NCBI RefSeq assembly: GCF_002157625.1
Contig: NZ_BDMM01000004.1
Location: forward strand, 124,001 to 188,000
Source of the DNA: Brevundimonas sp. SH203
GTDB lineage: Bacteria > Pseudomonadota > Alphaproteobacteria > Caulobacterales > Caulobacteraceae
Direction of reading: 5' to 3'
Length of the DNA: 64,000 nucleotides
The notes below the pieces were generated by a model. It had not been told where the DNA came from, made no database searches, and was given only the letters and a program-made list of their open reading frames with translations. Position numbers and translations under genes: made by a program. The first letter of the stretch is position 1. Each line of letters begins with the position of its first letter. Below, in pieces: positions 6,887 to 14,309 of this stretch.

Positions 6887-8734
6887 ATGACGGACAACGA
6901 CCCGAATCTCGACGGCCCGCCTTGGGAAGAGGACGACGTCGTCGAACGCGACGAGAACACCGACGACATGTTCGGCGCGCCTGCTGCGGCGCCCGAGGCG
7001 GCCGCTGCGCCGGCTGTCGTCCCTGTCGTTCCCAGTTCGGCTCCGGCCGAAACGGAGGCCCCCGCCGACGACGGGGCCGCCTATCAGGTGCTGGCGCGCA
7101 AATACCGTCCGCGCACCTTCGAGGATCTGATCGGGCAGGAGGCGATGGTCAGAACGCTGACCAACGCCTTCGCCACCGGGCGGATCGCCCACGCCTTCAT
7201 GCTGACGGGCGTGCGGGGGGTCGGCAAGACCACGACCGCGCGTCTGCTGGCCCGCGCCCTGAACAACGAGACCGACAGCATCGACAAGCCGTCGCTGGCC
7301 CTGACCGCCCACGGTCGGCACGACGCGGCCATCATGGCCGGCCAGCATATGGACGTGATGGAGATGGACGCGGCGTCGCACACCGGCGTCAACGACATCC
7401 GCGACATCCTGGAAAGCGTCCGCTATGCGCCGGTCGAGGCGCGCTACAAGGTCTATGTGCTGGACGAGGTCCATATGCTGTCGACGCAGGCGTTCAACGC
7501 CCTGCTGAAGACGCTGGAGGAGCCGCCGCCCCACGCCAAATTCATCTTCGCCACCACCGAGATCCGCAAGGTGCCGGTCACGATCCTGAGCCGGTGCCAG
7601 CGGTTCGACCTGCGCCGGGTCGAGCCGGAAATCCTGGTCGAGCATCTGGGGCGGATCGCCGACCGCGAGGGCATGAAGATCGAGGCCGACGCCCTAGCCC
7701 TGATCTCACGCGCCGCCGAGGGGTCGGTGCGCGACGGCCTGTCGCTGCTGGACCAGGCGCTGGTCCAGGCCGAGCGCGGCCAGATGGTCAAGACCGAGAC
7801 GGTGCGCGACATGCTGGGTCTGGCCGACCGGACCCAGACCATCGCCCTGTTCGAATCGATCATGGCGGGCCGCACGCCCGAGGCCCTGGAAAACTTCCGC
7901 ACCCTGTACGGCTTCGGCGCCGATCCGGTGCAGGTGACGAACGACTTGCTGGAGCATTGCCACGCCGCCTCGGTGGCCAAGATGCTGGGGCCGAACGCGA
8001 CGCGCCTGCCCAACGATCAGGCGCAGAAGCTGGCGGCCCTGGGCGCGGCGATCCCGGCGGCGACCCTGTCGCGGACGTGGCAGATGTTGTTGAAGGCGCT
8101 GGACGAGGTGCGGCGCGCGCCCAATCCGGCCGATGCGGTCGAAATGGCCATCGTGCGCCTGGCCTACGCCGCCGACCTGCCGGGACCGGAGGAGGCGTTG
8201 AAACGGCTGCAATCCGGCGAACCCATCGGCGGCGGCTCGGCGCCGCGAGGGGGCGGCGGCGGGGGAGGCGGAACCTCGGCCCAACTGGCCGCGCGGCCGG
8301 TGATGGCCCCCGCCCTGCCCGATCCGCAAAGCTTCGAACAGGTCGTGGCCCTGATCGGCGAAAAGCGCGAGGTCGGATTGCAGATGGACGTGGAGCGGTT
8401 CGTGAAGCCGGTCTCGTTCAAGCCCGGCGCCATCGTCTATGAGAGTGTTCAGGGCGCGCCGGTCGAACTGGCCCGCAAACTGGCCGCCCGGCTGCGCGAA
8501 TGGACCGGCCGCACCTGGCTGATCGCCGCCAACGGACAGGGCGGGGCCGAGACGGTCATCGAACTGCAGAAAAAGGCCCGGATCGCCGAACGCGCCGAGG
8601 TCGAGGCCAATCCCTTCGTCCAGGCCGTGCTGCTGGCCTTCCCCGGCGCCAAGCTGGGCGAGATCCGCACCCTGGCCCCCACCGTCGTCACCCCCGAAAT
8701 CCCCGACGTGGTCGAGGACGACGACGAGGATTAG
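6887..8734 (+). CDS. dnaX: DNA polymerase III subunit gamma/tau
   Basis: Clamp-loader ATPase of 615 residues. An acidic, Ala/Pro-rich N-terminal extension of about 64 residues precedes the AAA+ core. Walker A is GVRGVGKTT (108-116), Walker B is in VLDEVHML, and the sensor 1/arginine-finger segment is ILSRCQRFDLRR. A Gly-rich linker near residue 455 leads to the tau-like C-terminal region. The four zinc-binding cysteines usually found between Walker A and the EMDAAS motif are missing: residues 126-152 hold no Cys. No convincing frameshift site for a gamma form was seen. It is separated from ybaB-recR, its usual partners. Confidence 0.96.
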   Translation: MTDNDPNLDGPPWEEDDVVERDENTDDMFGAPAAAPEAAAAPAVVPVVPSSAPAETEAPADDGAAYQVLARKYRPRTFEDLIGQEAMVRTLTNAFATGRIAHAFMLTGVRGVGKTTTARLLARALNNETDSIDKPSLALTAHGRHDAAIMAGQHMDVMEMDAASHTGVNDIRDILESVRYAPVEARYKVYVLDEVHMLSTQAFNALLKTLEEPPPHAKFIFATTEIRKVPVTILSRCQRFDLRRVEPEILVEHLGRIADREGMKIEADALALISRAAEGSVRDGLSLLDQALVQAERGQMVKTETVRDMLGLADRTQTIALFESIMAGRTPEALENFRTLYGFGADPVQVTNDLLEHCHAASVAKMLGPNATRLPNDQAQKLAALGAAIPAATLSRTWQMLLKALDEVRRAPNPADAVEMAIVRLAYAADLPGPEEALKRLQSGEPIGGGSAPRGGGGGGGGTSAQLAARPVMAPALPDPQSFEQVVALIGEKREVGLQMDVERFVKPVSFKPGAIVYESVQGAPVELARKLAARLREWTGRTWLIAANGQGGAETVIELQKKARIAERAEVEANPFVQAVLLAFPGAKLGEIRTLAPTVVTPEIPDVVEDDDED

Positions 8735-8774
8735 AGCGTAAGTTCAGCGGAAGAGCTCGTTCTGATCTCAAACC

Positions 8775-8912
8775 CCGTCACCCTCGGGCTTGTCCCGAGG
8801 GCCCACGGTTGAGCAAGACGGCTGCATGGATATGGCCCGAAACCTGAACGCAATCTCCAACGACCGTGTCCGAACCTGCCGTGGGCCCTCGGGACAAGCC
8901 CGAGGGTGACGG
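8775..8912. repeat. 138-bp element with perfect 34-bp terminal inverted repeats
   Basis: Bases 8775-8808 and 8879-8912 are exact reverse complements over 34 bases. Each arm also contains its own small hairpin (CCCTCGGGCTTGTCCCGAGGG). The 70-base centre has no gene. It lies between convergent dnaX and regA. It looks like a dispersed palindromic (REP/MITE-type) element and could also terminate transcription from both sides. Confidence 0.8.
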
Positions 8913-8926
8913 ATGAGGGGGGGGGA

Positions 8927-9481
8927 TCAGCGCGGCGCGCGCTTGGCGAGGATGCGTTGCAGGGTGCGGCGGTGCATGCCCAGGCGGCGGGCGGTTTCCG
9001 AGACATTGTGGTCGCACAGCTCATAGACGCGCTGGATATGCTCCCAGCGGACGCGGTCGGCGCTCATGGGGTTTTCGGGCGGCTCGGGGGCCTCGCCGGT
9101 GGCGAGCAGGGCCTTGACCACGTCGTCGGCGTCGGCGGGCTTGGACAGATAGTCGACGGCGCCGGCCTTGACCGCCGCGACGGCCGTGGCGATGGCGCCA
9201 TAGCCGGTCAGCATGACGATGCGGGCGTCCTGACGCTTTTCGCGCACCGCCTCGACGACCTTCAGACCGTTGCCGTCCTCAAGCCGCATGTCCAGCACGG
9301 CGAAGGCCGGGGCCTTGTCGCGCAGGGTCAGGGTCGCTTCGGCGACCGATTCGGCCGTCGTCACCTGAAAGCCGCGCGCCTCCAGCGCGCGTCCCATGCG
9401 GGTGCGCAGGGCCTGATCGTCGTCCAGCAGCAGCAGGGACTTGTCGGGCAGGGCGGCGATACGGGTTTCGAGTTCGGACAT
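8927..9481 (-). CDS. regA: response regulator RegA/PrrA/ActR
   Basis: Redox-response regulator of 184 residues. The receiver domain (about 14-125) has the acidic pair DDD at 20-22, phospho-acceptor Asp64 in VLDMRLEDG, and Lys in YLSKPAD. A short linker with Pro residues precedes a Fis-type helix-turn-helix (NVSETARRLGMHRRTLQRIL), which is almost invariant in RegA homologues. It controls respiration, carbon or nitrogen fixation and redox genes in relatives. The sensor kinase gene regB is 90 bases upstream on the same strand, so the pair probably forms one operon. Confidence 0.95.
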   Translation of the reverse strand: MSELETRIAALPDKSLLLLDDDQALRTRMGRALEARGFQVTTAESVAEATLTLRDKAPAFAVLDMRLEDGNGLKVVEAVREKRQDARIVMLTGYGAIATAVAAVKAGAVDYLSKPADADDVVKALLATGEAPEPPENPMSADRVRWEHIQRVYELCDHNVSETARRLGMHRRTLQRILAKRAPR

Positions 9482-9571
9482 GATCTTGGTTTCTCCTGCC
9501 CCTTCAAGTCGGAAGCGGTAGCGCGCGGGTCAAGGCCAAGGTTCCGCCTGCGACGCTTCGACCCAGCGGAT

Positions 9572-11059
9572 TCAGGCCGCGACCTCCAGCGCGGGACGGG
9601 CCCAGCGCACGGCGACGCGGGCGCCGCGCGGCGCGATCCTGGCGTCGGATGCGACGCCTGGCTGGGGCAGGCCCTGCCCCACGCTGACCGATCCGCCGGT
9701 GCGTTCGAGCAGGGTGCGGGCGATGAAGAAGCCCAGACCCATGCCGCCCTGGCTGGGCGCGATGGGGGCGTCGACGGCGGCGGGCGCGCGCCGCCGGGAC
9801 GGGCGGGTCGCGGCGGCGATCTGGGCGGCCAAAGCCTGACGCGCCTTGCCCTGGGGCCGGCTGGTCACATAGGGCTCGCCCAGACGGGGCAGGATGTCGC
9901 TGGAGAAGCCCGGCCCGTCGTCCAGAATGTCGATCTCGATCCAGCCGGCGTCCACCACCGCCTGGACCCGCACGGTGGCGGCGGCGAAGTCGGCGGCGTT
10001 CTCGACCAGGGTGGACAGGCCGTGGATCACCTCGGGCAGGCGACGCACGCGCGGGGCGGGCTGGCCGGGCGGGGTCCTGACCAGAACGTCGAAGGCGAGG
10101 TCGAAGCCCCGGTGCGGCTCCACCACCTCTTCCAGCAGGGCCTTCAGGGAGACGTCGGCGTAGAGGGCGTCGTCGCCCTCGGGCTGTTGCGACAGCTGGG
10201 TCAGAATGCCCCGGCAGCGTTCGGCCTGTTGCAGGATCAGGGCCGCGTCCTCGGCCGCGTCGCTGTCGGGGGCCGAGGCGCGCTGCAACTCCTTGGCCAC
10301 GACCTGAATGGTCGCCAGGGGCGTGCCCAGTTCGTGCGCCGCCGCCGCCGCCAGTCCGCCCAGCGCCGCCAGACGCTGTTCGCGCTGCAGCACGTCCTGG
10401 GTCGTGGCCAGGGCCAGCTCCAGCTTTTCGGCGTCCGCCGCCACCCGCCAGGCGTAGCCGGCGGTGAAGACCACCCCCGTCACCAGGGCCATGGCCATGC
10501 CCAGCCGATAAAGAAGTGGCAGGTGAAAATCCTCGTAGGGGCGCCACGGCAGCGGCTCGGACCAGAAGAACAGCAGGCCCACCGCCACCAGGGCCAGCAC
10601 GCCCAGCATCAGGGCCTGACGCGCAGGCAGGGCCGCCGCCGCGATGGTCACGGGCGCGACCAGCAACAGGCAGAAAGGGTTCTCCAGCCCCCCGGTCAGG
10701 GCCAGCAGGACGCCCAGCTGGAAGATGTCGAAACCCAGGTGGATGGCGGTCTGCTTGCCGTCGGGCAGGCTGGCCTCCAGCCGCCGCACCCGCGCCATGG
10801 CGCCGACGTTCACCGCCGCGCTGACGGCGATCACGATCAGACAGGGCCACAGCGGCAGGGGGAAGTGCAGACCCTGATGCGCCGTCAGGATCGCCGCGCT
10901 CTGGCCCAGGATGGTCAGCCAGCGCAGCACGATCAGCGTCCTGAGCGAAAATCCCCGGCCCCGGCGCGGGACGTCGCGCCAGCCGTCCAGCGGATCGGAC
11001 GGCAGGGCCTGGAACGATGGCGCGTCATGCGGCGCGATGCGGGCTTCTGTCGAGGTCAC
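9572..11059 (-). CDS. regB: redox sensor histidine kinase RegB/PrrB
   Basis: 495-residue membrane kinase partner of RegA. Six hydrophobic segments span about residues 38-205. The quinone-responsive GGxxNPF motif is GGLENPF at 123-129. The phospho-acceptor His242 lies in AAAHELGTPLATI. The redox-sensitive Cys of the family is Cys282 (AERCRGIL). The ATPase domain has DDGPGF and GGMGLGFFIA, with a family-unusual Ala/Arg-rich insert of about 35 residues in the ATP lid between them. It is divergent from senC, matching the regB/senC/regA organisation of purple bacteria. Confidence 0.95.
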   Translation of the reverse strand: MTSTEARIAPHDAPSFQALPSDPLDGWRDVPRRGRGFSLRTLIVLRWLTILGQSAAILTAHQGLHFPLPLWPCLIVIAVSAAVNVGAMARVRRLEASLPDGKQTAIHLGFDIFQLGVLLALTGGLENPFCLLLVAPVTIAAAALPARQALMLGVLALVAVGLLFFWSEPLPWRPYEDFHLPLLYRLGMAMALVTGVVFTAGYAWRVAADAEKLELALATTQDVLQREQRLAALGGLAAAAAHELGTPLATIQVVAKELQRASAPDSDAAEDAALILQQAERCRGILTQLSQQPEGDDALYADVSLKALLEEVVEPHRGFDLAFDVLVRTPPGQPAPRVRRLPEVIHGLSTLVENAADFAAATVRVQAVVDAGWIEIDILDDGPGFSSDILPRLGEPYVTSRPQGKARQALAAQIAAATRPSRRRAPAAVDAPIAPSQGGMGLGFFIARTLLERTGGSVSVGQGLPQPGVASDARIAPRGARVAVRWARPALEVAA

Positions 11060-11103
11060 GCGGCTTCTATAGACCGGCTGGAGCCATTTCGTGAGAGGTC
11101 GTC

Positions 11104-11727
11104 ATGCCGCGTCGTTCCGTCCTGCTGTTCGCCGGCGCCTGCATCGCCGTGGCGACGGCGCTGGCCATCATCACCATGGTGGTGGTCGGCGGACGCGGCG
11201 CCCCCTCGAACGGCGCGGAGACGACCTCGACCGGCCAGCCGCTGATCGGCGGCGACTTCCAGCTGGTGAACCAGGACGGCCGGACGGTCGACCAGACGAT
11301 GCTGAACGGCAAATGGAGCCTGGTCTTCTTCGGCTTCACCTATTGCCCCGAGTTCTGCCCCACGACCCTGGCCGAACTGGCGGCCGTGCAGCAGCGGCTG
11401 GGCGACAAGGCGAACGACCTGCAGATCGTCTTCGTCAGCATCGACCCCCAACGCGACACGCCCCAGGCGCTGAAGGACTATCTGTCGTCGGACGGCTTTC
11501 CCAAGGGGACCATCGGCCTGACCGGCACGCCGGACCAGGTGGCGACGGCGGCAAAAGCCTATCGCGCCTTCTATCAGAAGGTCGGCGAGGGCGAGACCTA
11601 TACGATGAACCACTCCCTGACCGTCTATCTGATGGGGCCGGACGGCCGGTTCCGCACCGCCGTCGCCTATGGGATGGGGCCGGAAAAGACGACGAAGATC
11701 ATCGAGGACGCCATGGCGCGGGGATAA
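11104..11727 (+). CDS. senC: SCO1/SenC/PrrC family copper chaperone
   Basis: 207-residue membrane-anchored periplasmic thioredoxin-fold protein that delivers copper to cytochrome oxidase. It has an N-terminal signal anchor (about residues 5-28), the copper-binding CPEFC motif within FGFTYCPEFCPTTL, the SIDPQRDTP loop, and the third ligand His in MNHSLTVYL. It is divergent from regB, with which its homologues are functionally linked in redox signalling. Confidence 0.95.
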   Translation: MPRRSVLLFAGACIAVATALAIITMVVVGGRGAPSNGAETTSTGQPLIGGDFQLVNQDGRTVDQTMLNGKWSLVFFGFTYCPEFCPTTLAELAAVQQRLGDKANDLQIVFVSIDPQRDTPQALKDYLSSDGFPKGTIGLTGTPDQVATAAKAYRAFYQKVGEGETYTMNHSLTVYLMGPDGRFRTAVAYGMGPEKTTKIIEDAMARG

Positions 11728-11807
11728 GGACGATCCCATAATCCTTTTGCAGGGCGCGGCGTTATATGTTGCCCTGCACAAACGGCGCCCGGCCGTAACG
11801 GATCGTC

Positions 11808-13088
11808 ATGCTCTACGCCTTTCACGAACTCGCCTATCAGTCGGCCCTGCCCTTCCGTATCGGAGCGCAGATGGCCCGCAGTTTCTGGACCTCGCCGCTG
11901 AACCCGGCGGCCGACACCGCCATCGGGCGCACCGCCTACGCCTCGGCCGAACTGTTCGAGAGCGTGACGCGGCGCTACGGCAAGCCGGCCTGGAAGCTGG
12001 AGACGCTGGAGATCGGCGGCAAGACCGTGCGGACCACCGAACAGGTGATCTGGCAGAGCCCCTGGTGCCGGCTGGTCCGGTTCGCGCGCAACATCGGCGA
12101 CCTGAAGCGTGCCAGGAAGCCCGCCGCCGGGCCGGCGGTCCTGATCGTCGCGCCGCTGTCGGGCCACTACGCCACCCTGCTGCGCGGCACGGTCGAGGCC
12201 TTTCTTCAGGACCACGACGTCTATGTCACCGACTGGATCAACGCCCGGCAGGTTCCGGTGCTTGAGGGACGGTTCGACTTCTTCGACTATATCGACCACA
12301 TCCGCCTGATGCTGGCCGAGATCGGCGGGCGCGCCCATGTCGTCGGCGTGTGCCAGCCCGGCCCGCCGGTTCTGGCGGCCGGCGCGGTGATGGCCGAGGA
12401 CGAGGACGAGAACCGGCCCTTGTCCATGACCTTCATGGGTTCGCCCATCGACGCGCGCCTGTCGCCGACCGTGACCAACCAGCTGGCCGAGGAAAAGCCC
12501 TTCACCTGGTTCAAGTCCAACATGATCCACACCGTGCCCCTGCCCTATGCGGGGTTCGGGCGGCGGGTCTATCCGGGCTTCGTCCAGCTCTACAGCTTCA
12601 TGTCGATGAACGAGGATCGCCACCGCGACGCCCACTGGAACTATTTCAACAGCCTGATCGCCGGCGACGGCGACGGGGTGGAGAAGCACGAGGAATTCTA
12701 CGACGAATATCTGTCGGTGCTGGACCTGACCGAGGAGTTCTATCTCCAGACCATCGACATCGTCTTCCAGCAGCATCTGCTGGCGCGCGGCCTGCTGGAG
12801 CATCGCGGGCGCAGGGTCGATCTGACGAAGATCACCGACATCGGCCTGATGACGGTCGAGGGCGAGAAGGACGACATCTCGGGCGTCGGCCAGACCCAGG
12901 CCGCGCATGGCCTGTGCCCCAACATCCCCGACGATCGCCGCGTCCTCTACGTCCAGCCGGAAGTGGGCCATTACGGCGTGTTCAACGGCCGTCGTTTCCG
13001 CGACGAAATCTATCCCCGCGTCCGCGATTTCATCGCCCAGAACGAGGCCCTCGGTGGCGTACCGCAACGGTCAGCGGCTGTCGCTTGA
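11808..13088 (+). CDS. phaZ: intracellular polyhydroxyalkanoate depolymerase
   Basis: 426-residue enzyme that mobilises stored polyhydroxybutyrate. It starts with the family's MLYAFHELAYQ and has no signal peptide. The alpha/beta-hydrolase nucleophile elbow reads GVCQPG, placing a cysteine (Cys182) where lipases have serine, exactly as in Ralstonia-type intracellular depolymerases. Downstream GSPIDAR, TVEGEKDDIS (Asp) and EVGHYGVF (His) supply the rest of the triad. A phasin-like gene at 27.2 kb fits PHB storage. The 3' end overlaps the next gene by 35 bases. Confidence 0.95.
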   Translation: MLYAFHELAYQSALPFRIGAQMARSFWTSPLNPAADTAIGRTAYASAELFESVTRRYGKPAWKLETLEIGGKTVRTTEQVIWQSPWCRLVRFARNIGDLKRARKPAAGPAVLIVAPLSGHYATLLRGTVEAFLQDHDVYVTDWINARQVPVLEGRFDFFDYIDHIRLMLAEIGGRAHVVGVCQPGPPVLAAGAVMAEDEDENRPLSMTFMGSPIDARLSPTVTNQLAEEKPFTWFKSNMIHTVPLPYAGFGRRVYPGFVQLYSFMSMNEDRHRDAHWNYFNSLIAGDGDGVEKHEEFYDEYLSVLDLTEEFYLQTIDIVFQQHLLARGLLEHRGRRVDLTKITDIGLMTVEGEKDDISGVGQTQAAHGLCPNIPDDRRVLYVQPEVGHYGVFNGRRFRDEIYPRVRDFIAQNEALGGVPQRSAAVA

Positions 13089-13776
13089 CGAAGGCGGGGC
13101 CGGCGCCGGTCCCGTCCTGAGACTGTCCGTCAATCCGCGCGCGCGGCGCCTGTCGGTGCGGATTGACGCGCGGGCGGGCGAGGCGGTGGTGATCGCCCCC
13201 AGCGAGCGGGGCCTGACCCAGGCCGTCGCCTTCGCCCGGACCAAGGCCGTGTGGATCAGCGAACGGCTGGCGGTGCGGCCCAAGGGTCGGCCGCTGGAGC
13301 CGGGACAGGTCATCGCCTTGCGCGGTCGTCCCGTGCGGCTGGAGGCCGCTCCCGGCGCGGGGGCCGCGCGGCTGGTCGAAGACGGAACGGTCATCCGCTC
13401 GGGCGGCGAGGGGGAGGCCTATGCCCGGCGGGTCGAGAGCCTGCTGAAGCGCGAGGCGCGCGACACGCTGCTGGAGCGCACCGACCATCATCTGCGCGCC
13501 CTGGGCCAGGCGCCGGTCAGGGTGTCCATCGCCGACACCCGGTCGCGTTGGGGCTCGTGCAGCCCGCACAATCGCACCATCCGCTATTCCTGGCGCGTCG
13601 TCATGGCCCCGCCGCCGGTGATCGACTACCTCGCCGCGCACGAGGTCGCCCATCTGGTCCACGCCGATCACAGCCCGGCCTATTGGTCCGTGGTCGAACG
13701 GCTGGTCGGGGATCATCGCCCGTGGCGCAAATGGTTGAAGGACCACGGGGGCGCCCTGCACGCCGTGGGGCGCTGA
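13054..13776 (+). CDS. YgjP-like (DUF45, M48 family) metallopeptidase
   Basis: 240 residues from a GTG start at 13054, inside the 3' end of the PHB depolymerase gene. The start is chosen because MAYRNGQRLSL... begins at the usual family length and continues into LRLSVNPRARRLSVRID. The C-terminal zinc site is HEVAH, with a downstream His in HADHSPAYW; RSRWGSCS is the other family signature. Function in the cell is unknown; a cytoplasmic zinc peptidase is presumed. Overlap suggests coupling to phaZ. Confidence 0.88.
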   Translation: MAYRNGQRLSLDEGGAGAGPVLRLSVNPRARRLSVRIDARAGEAVVIAPSERGLTQAVAFARTKAVWISERLAVRPKGRPLEPGQVIALRGRPVRLEAAPGAGAARLVEDGTVIRSGGEGEAYARRVESLLKREARDTLLERTDHHLRALGQAPVRVSIADTRSRWGSCSPHNRTIRYSWRVVMAPPPVIDYLAAHEVAHLVHADHSPAYWSVVERLVGDHRPWRKWLKDHGGALHAVGR

Positions 13777-13795
13777 GACGATCACGACGGACCAC

Positions 13796-13820
13796 GGAAA
13801 CTCCGGCCGCCCGGCGCGTT
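13796..13820 (+). promoter_or_regulatory. near-consensus EcfG-type promoter
   Basis: GGAAA (13796-13800), 16 bases, CGTT (13817-13820). It differs from the EcfG consensus only in the last base of the -35 box and lies 31 bases before the ATG of the LprI-like gene. Confidence 0.45.
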
Positions 13821-13850
13821 TCATCGGCGTCACCCCTACAGGAACGCCCC

Positions 13851-14228
13851 ATGAAGACCCTCCTCTCCCTGTCCCTCGCCCTTGGGCTGGCGGTCGCCGC
13901 CGCCTCTTCGGCGTCGGCCCAGTCCCAGGCGACGATGAACGCCAACGCCGCACAGGCGCTGCAGCGCGCCGACAGCGCGTTGAACAGCCAGTACACGGCG
14001 ACGATGGCCCGGCTGTCGCCCGCCAGCCGCACCCTGCTGCGCACCGCCCAGCGCACCTGGATCAGTTTCCGCGACCAGCAATGCCGCTTCGAAGCGTCCG
14101 GCGTTCAGGGCGGATCGGCCTATCCGATGGTCCATTCGACCTGTCTGGCCCAGCTGACGACCGAGCGGACCCAGCAGTTGCGCAATCTGGCGCAATGCAA
14201 GGAAGGCGACCTGTCCTGTCCGCGCTGA
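13851..14228 (+). CDS. LprI/DUF1311 family periplasmic protein
   Basis: 125 residues with a clear signal peptide (residues 1-23, cleavage after SASA). The mature part is a small helical domain with four cysteines (in QQCRF, STCLAQ, AQCKEG and LSCPR). The motif RTAQRTWISFRDQQC is the hallmark of the DUF1311 family, which includes the mycobacterial lysozyme inhibitor LprI. A role in the periplasm against lysozyme-like enzymes is possible but not proven here. A near-consensus stress promoter precedes it and a strong terminator follows. Confidence 0.88.
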   Translation: MKTLLSLSLALGLAVAAASSASAQSQATMNANAAQALQRADSALNSQYTATMARLSPASRTLLRTAQRTWISFRDQQCRFEASGVQGGSAYPMVHSTCLAQLTTERTQQLRNLAQCKEGDLSCPR

Positions 14229-14250
14229 GGCGGGCTTAGCCTGAAAAGAC

Positions 14251-14282
14251 AAAGGGAGGCGACCGCAGGGTCGCCTCCCTTT
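14251..14282. terminator. Rho-independent bidirectional terminator
   Basis: Perfect 14-bp stem (14251-14264 with 14269-14282), GCAG loop, A-run before and T-run after. It lies between the convergent LprI-like and PBP1A genes. Confidence 0.92.
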
Positions 14283-14309
14283 TCTGTGCGCCCCTGACCT
14301 GAAACCCGA

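Noticed and set aside
8567..8576. A-run in dnaX as a programmed frameshift site for a gamma subunit
   Set aside because: The heptamer is G-AAA-AAG rather than A-AAA-AAG, no strong stem follows, and it lies near the C-terminus, where a shift would not give a gamma-sized product.
8906..11245. 779-codon plus-strand open frame opposite regA and regB
   Set aside because: It is the antisense of two clearly recognised genes and its translation is low-complexity Gly/Arg/Gln.
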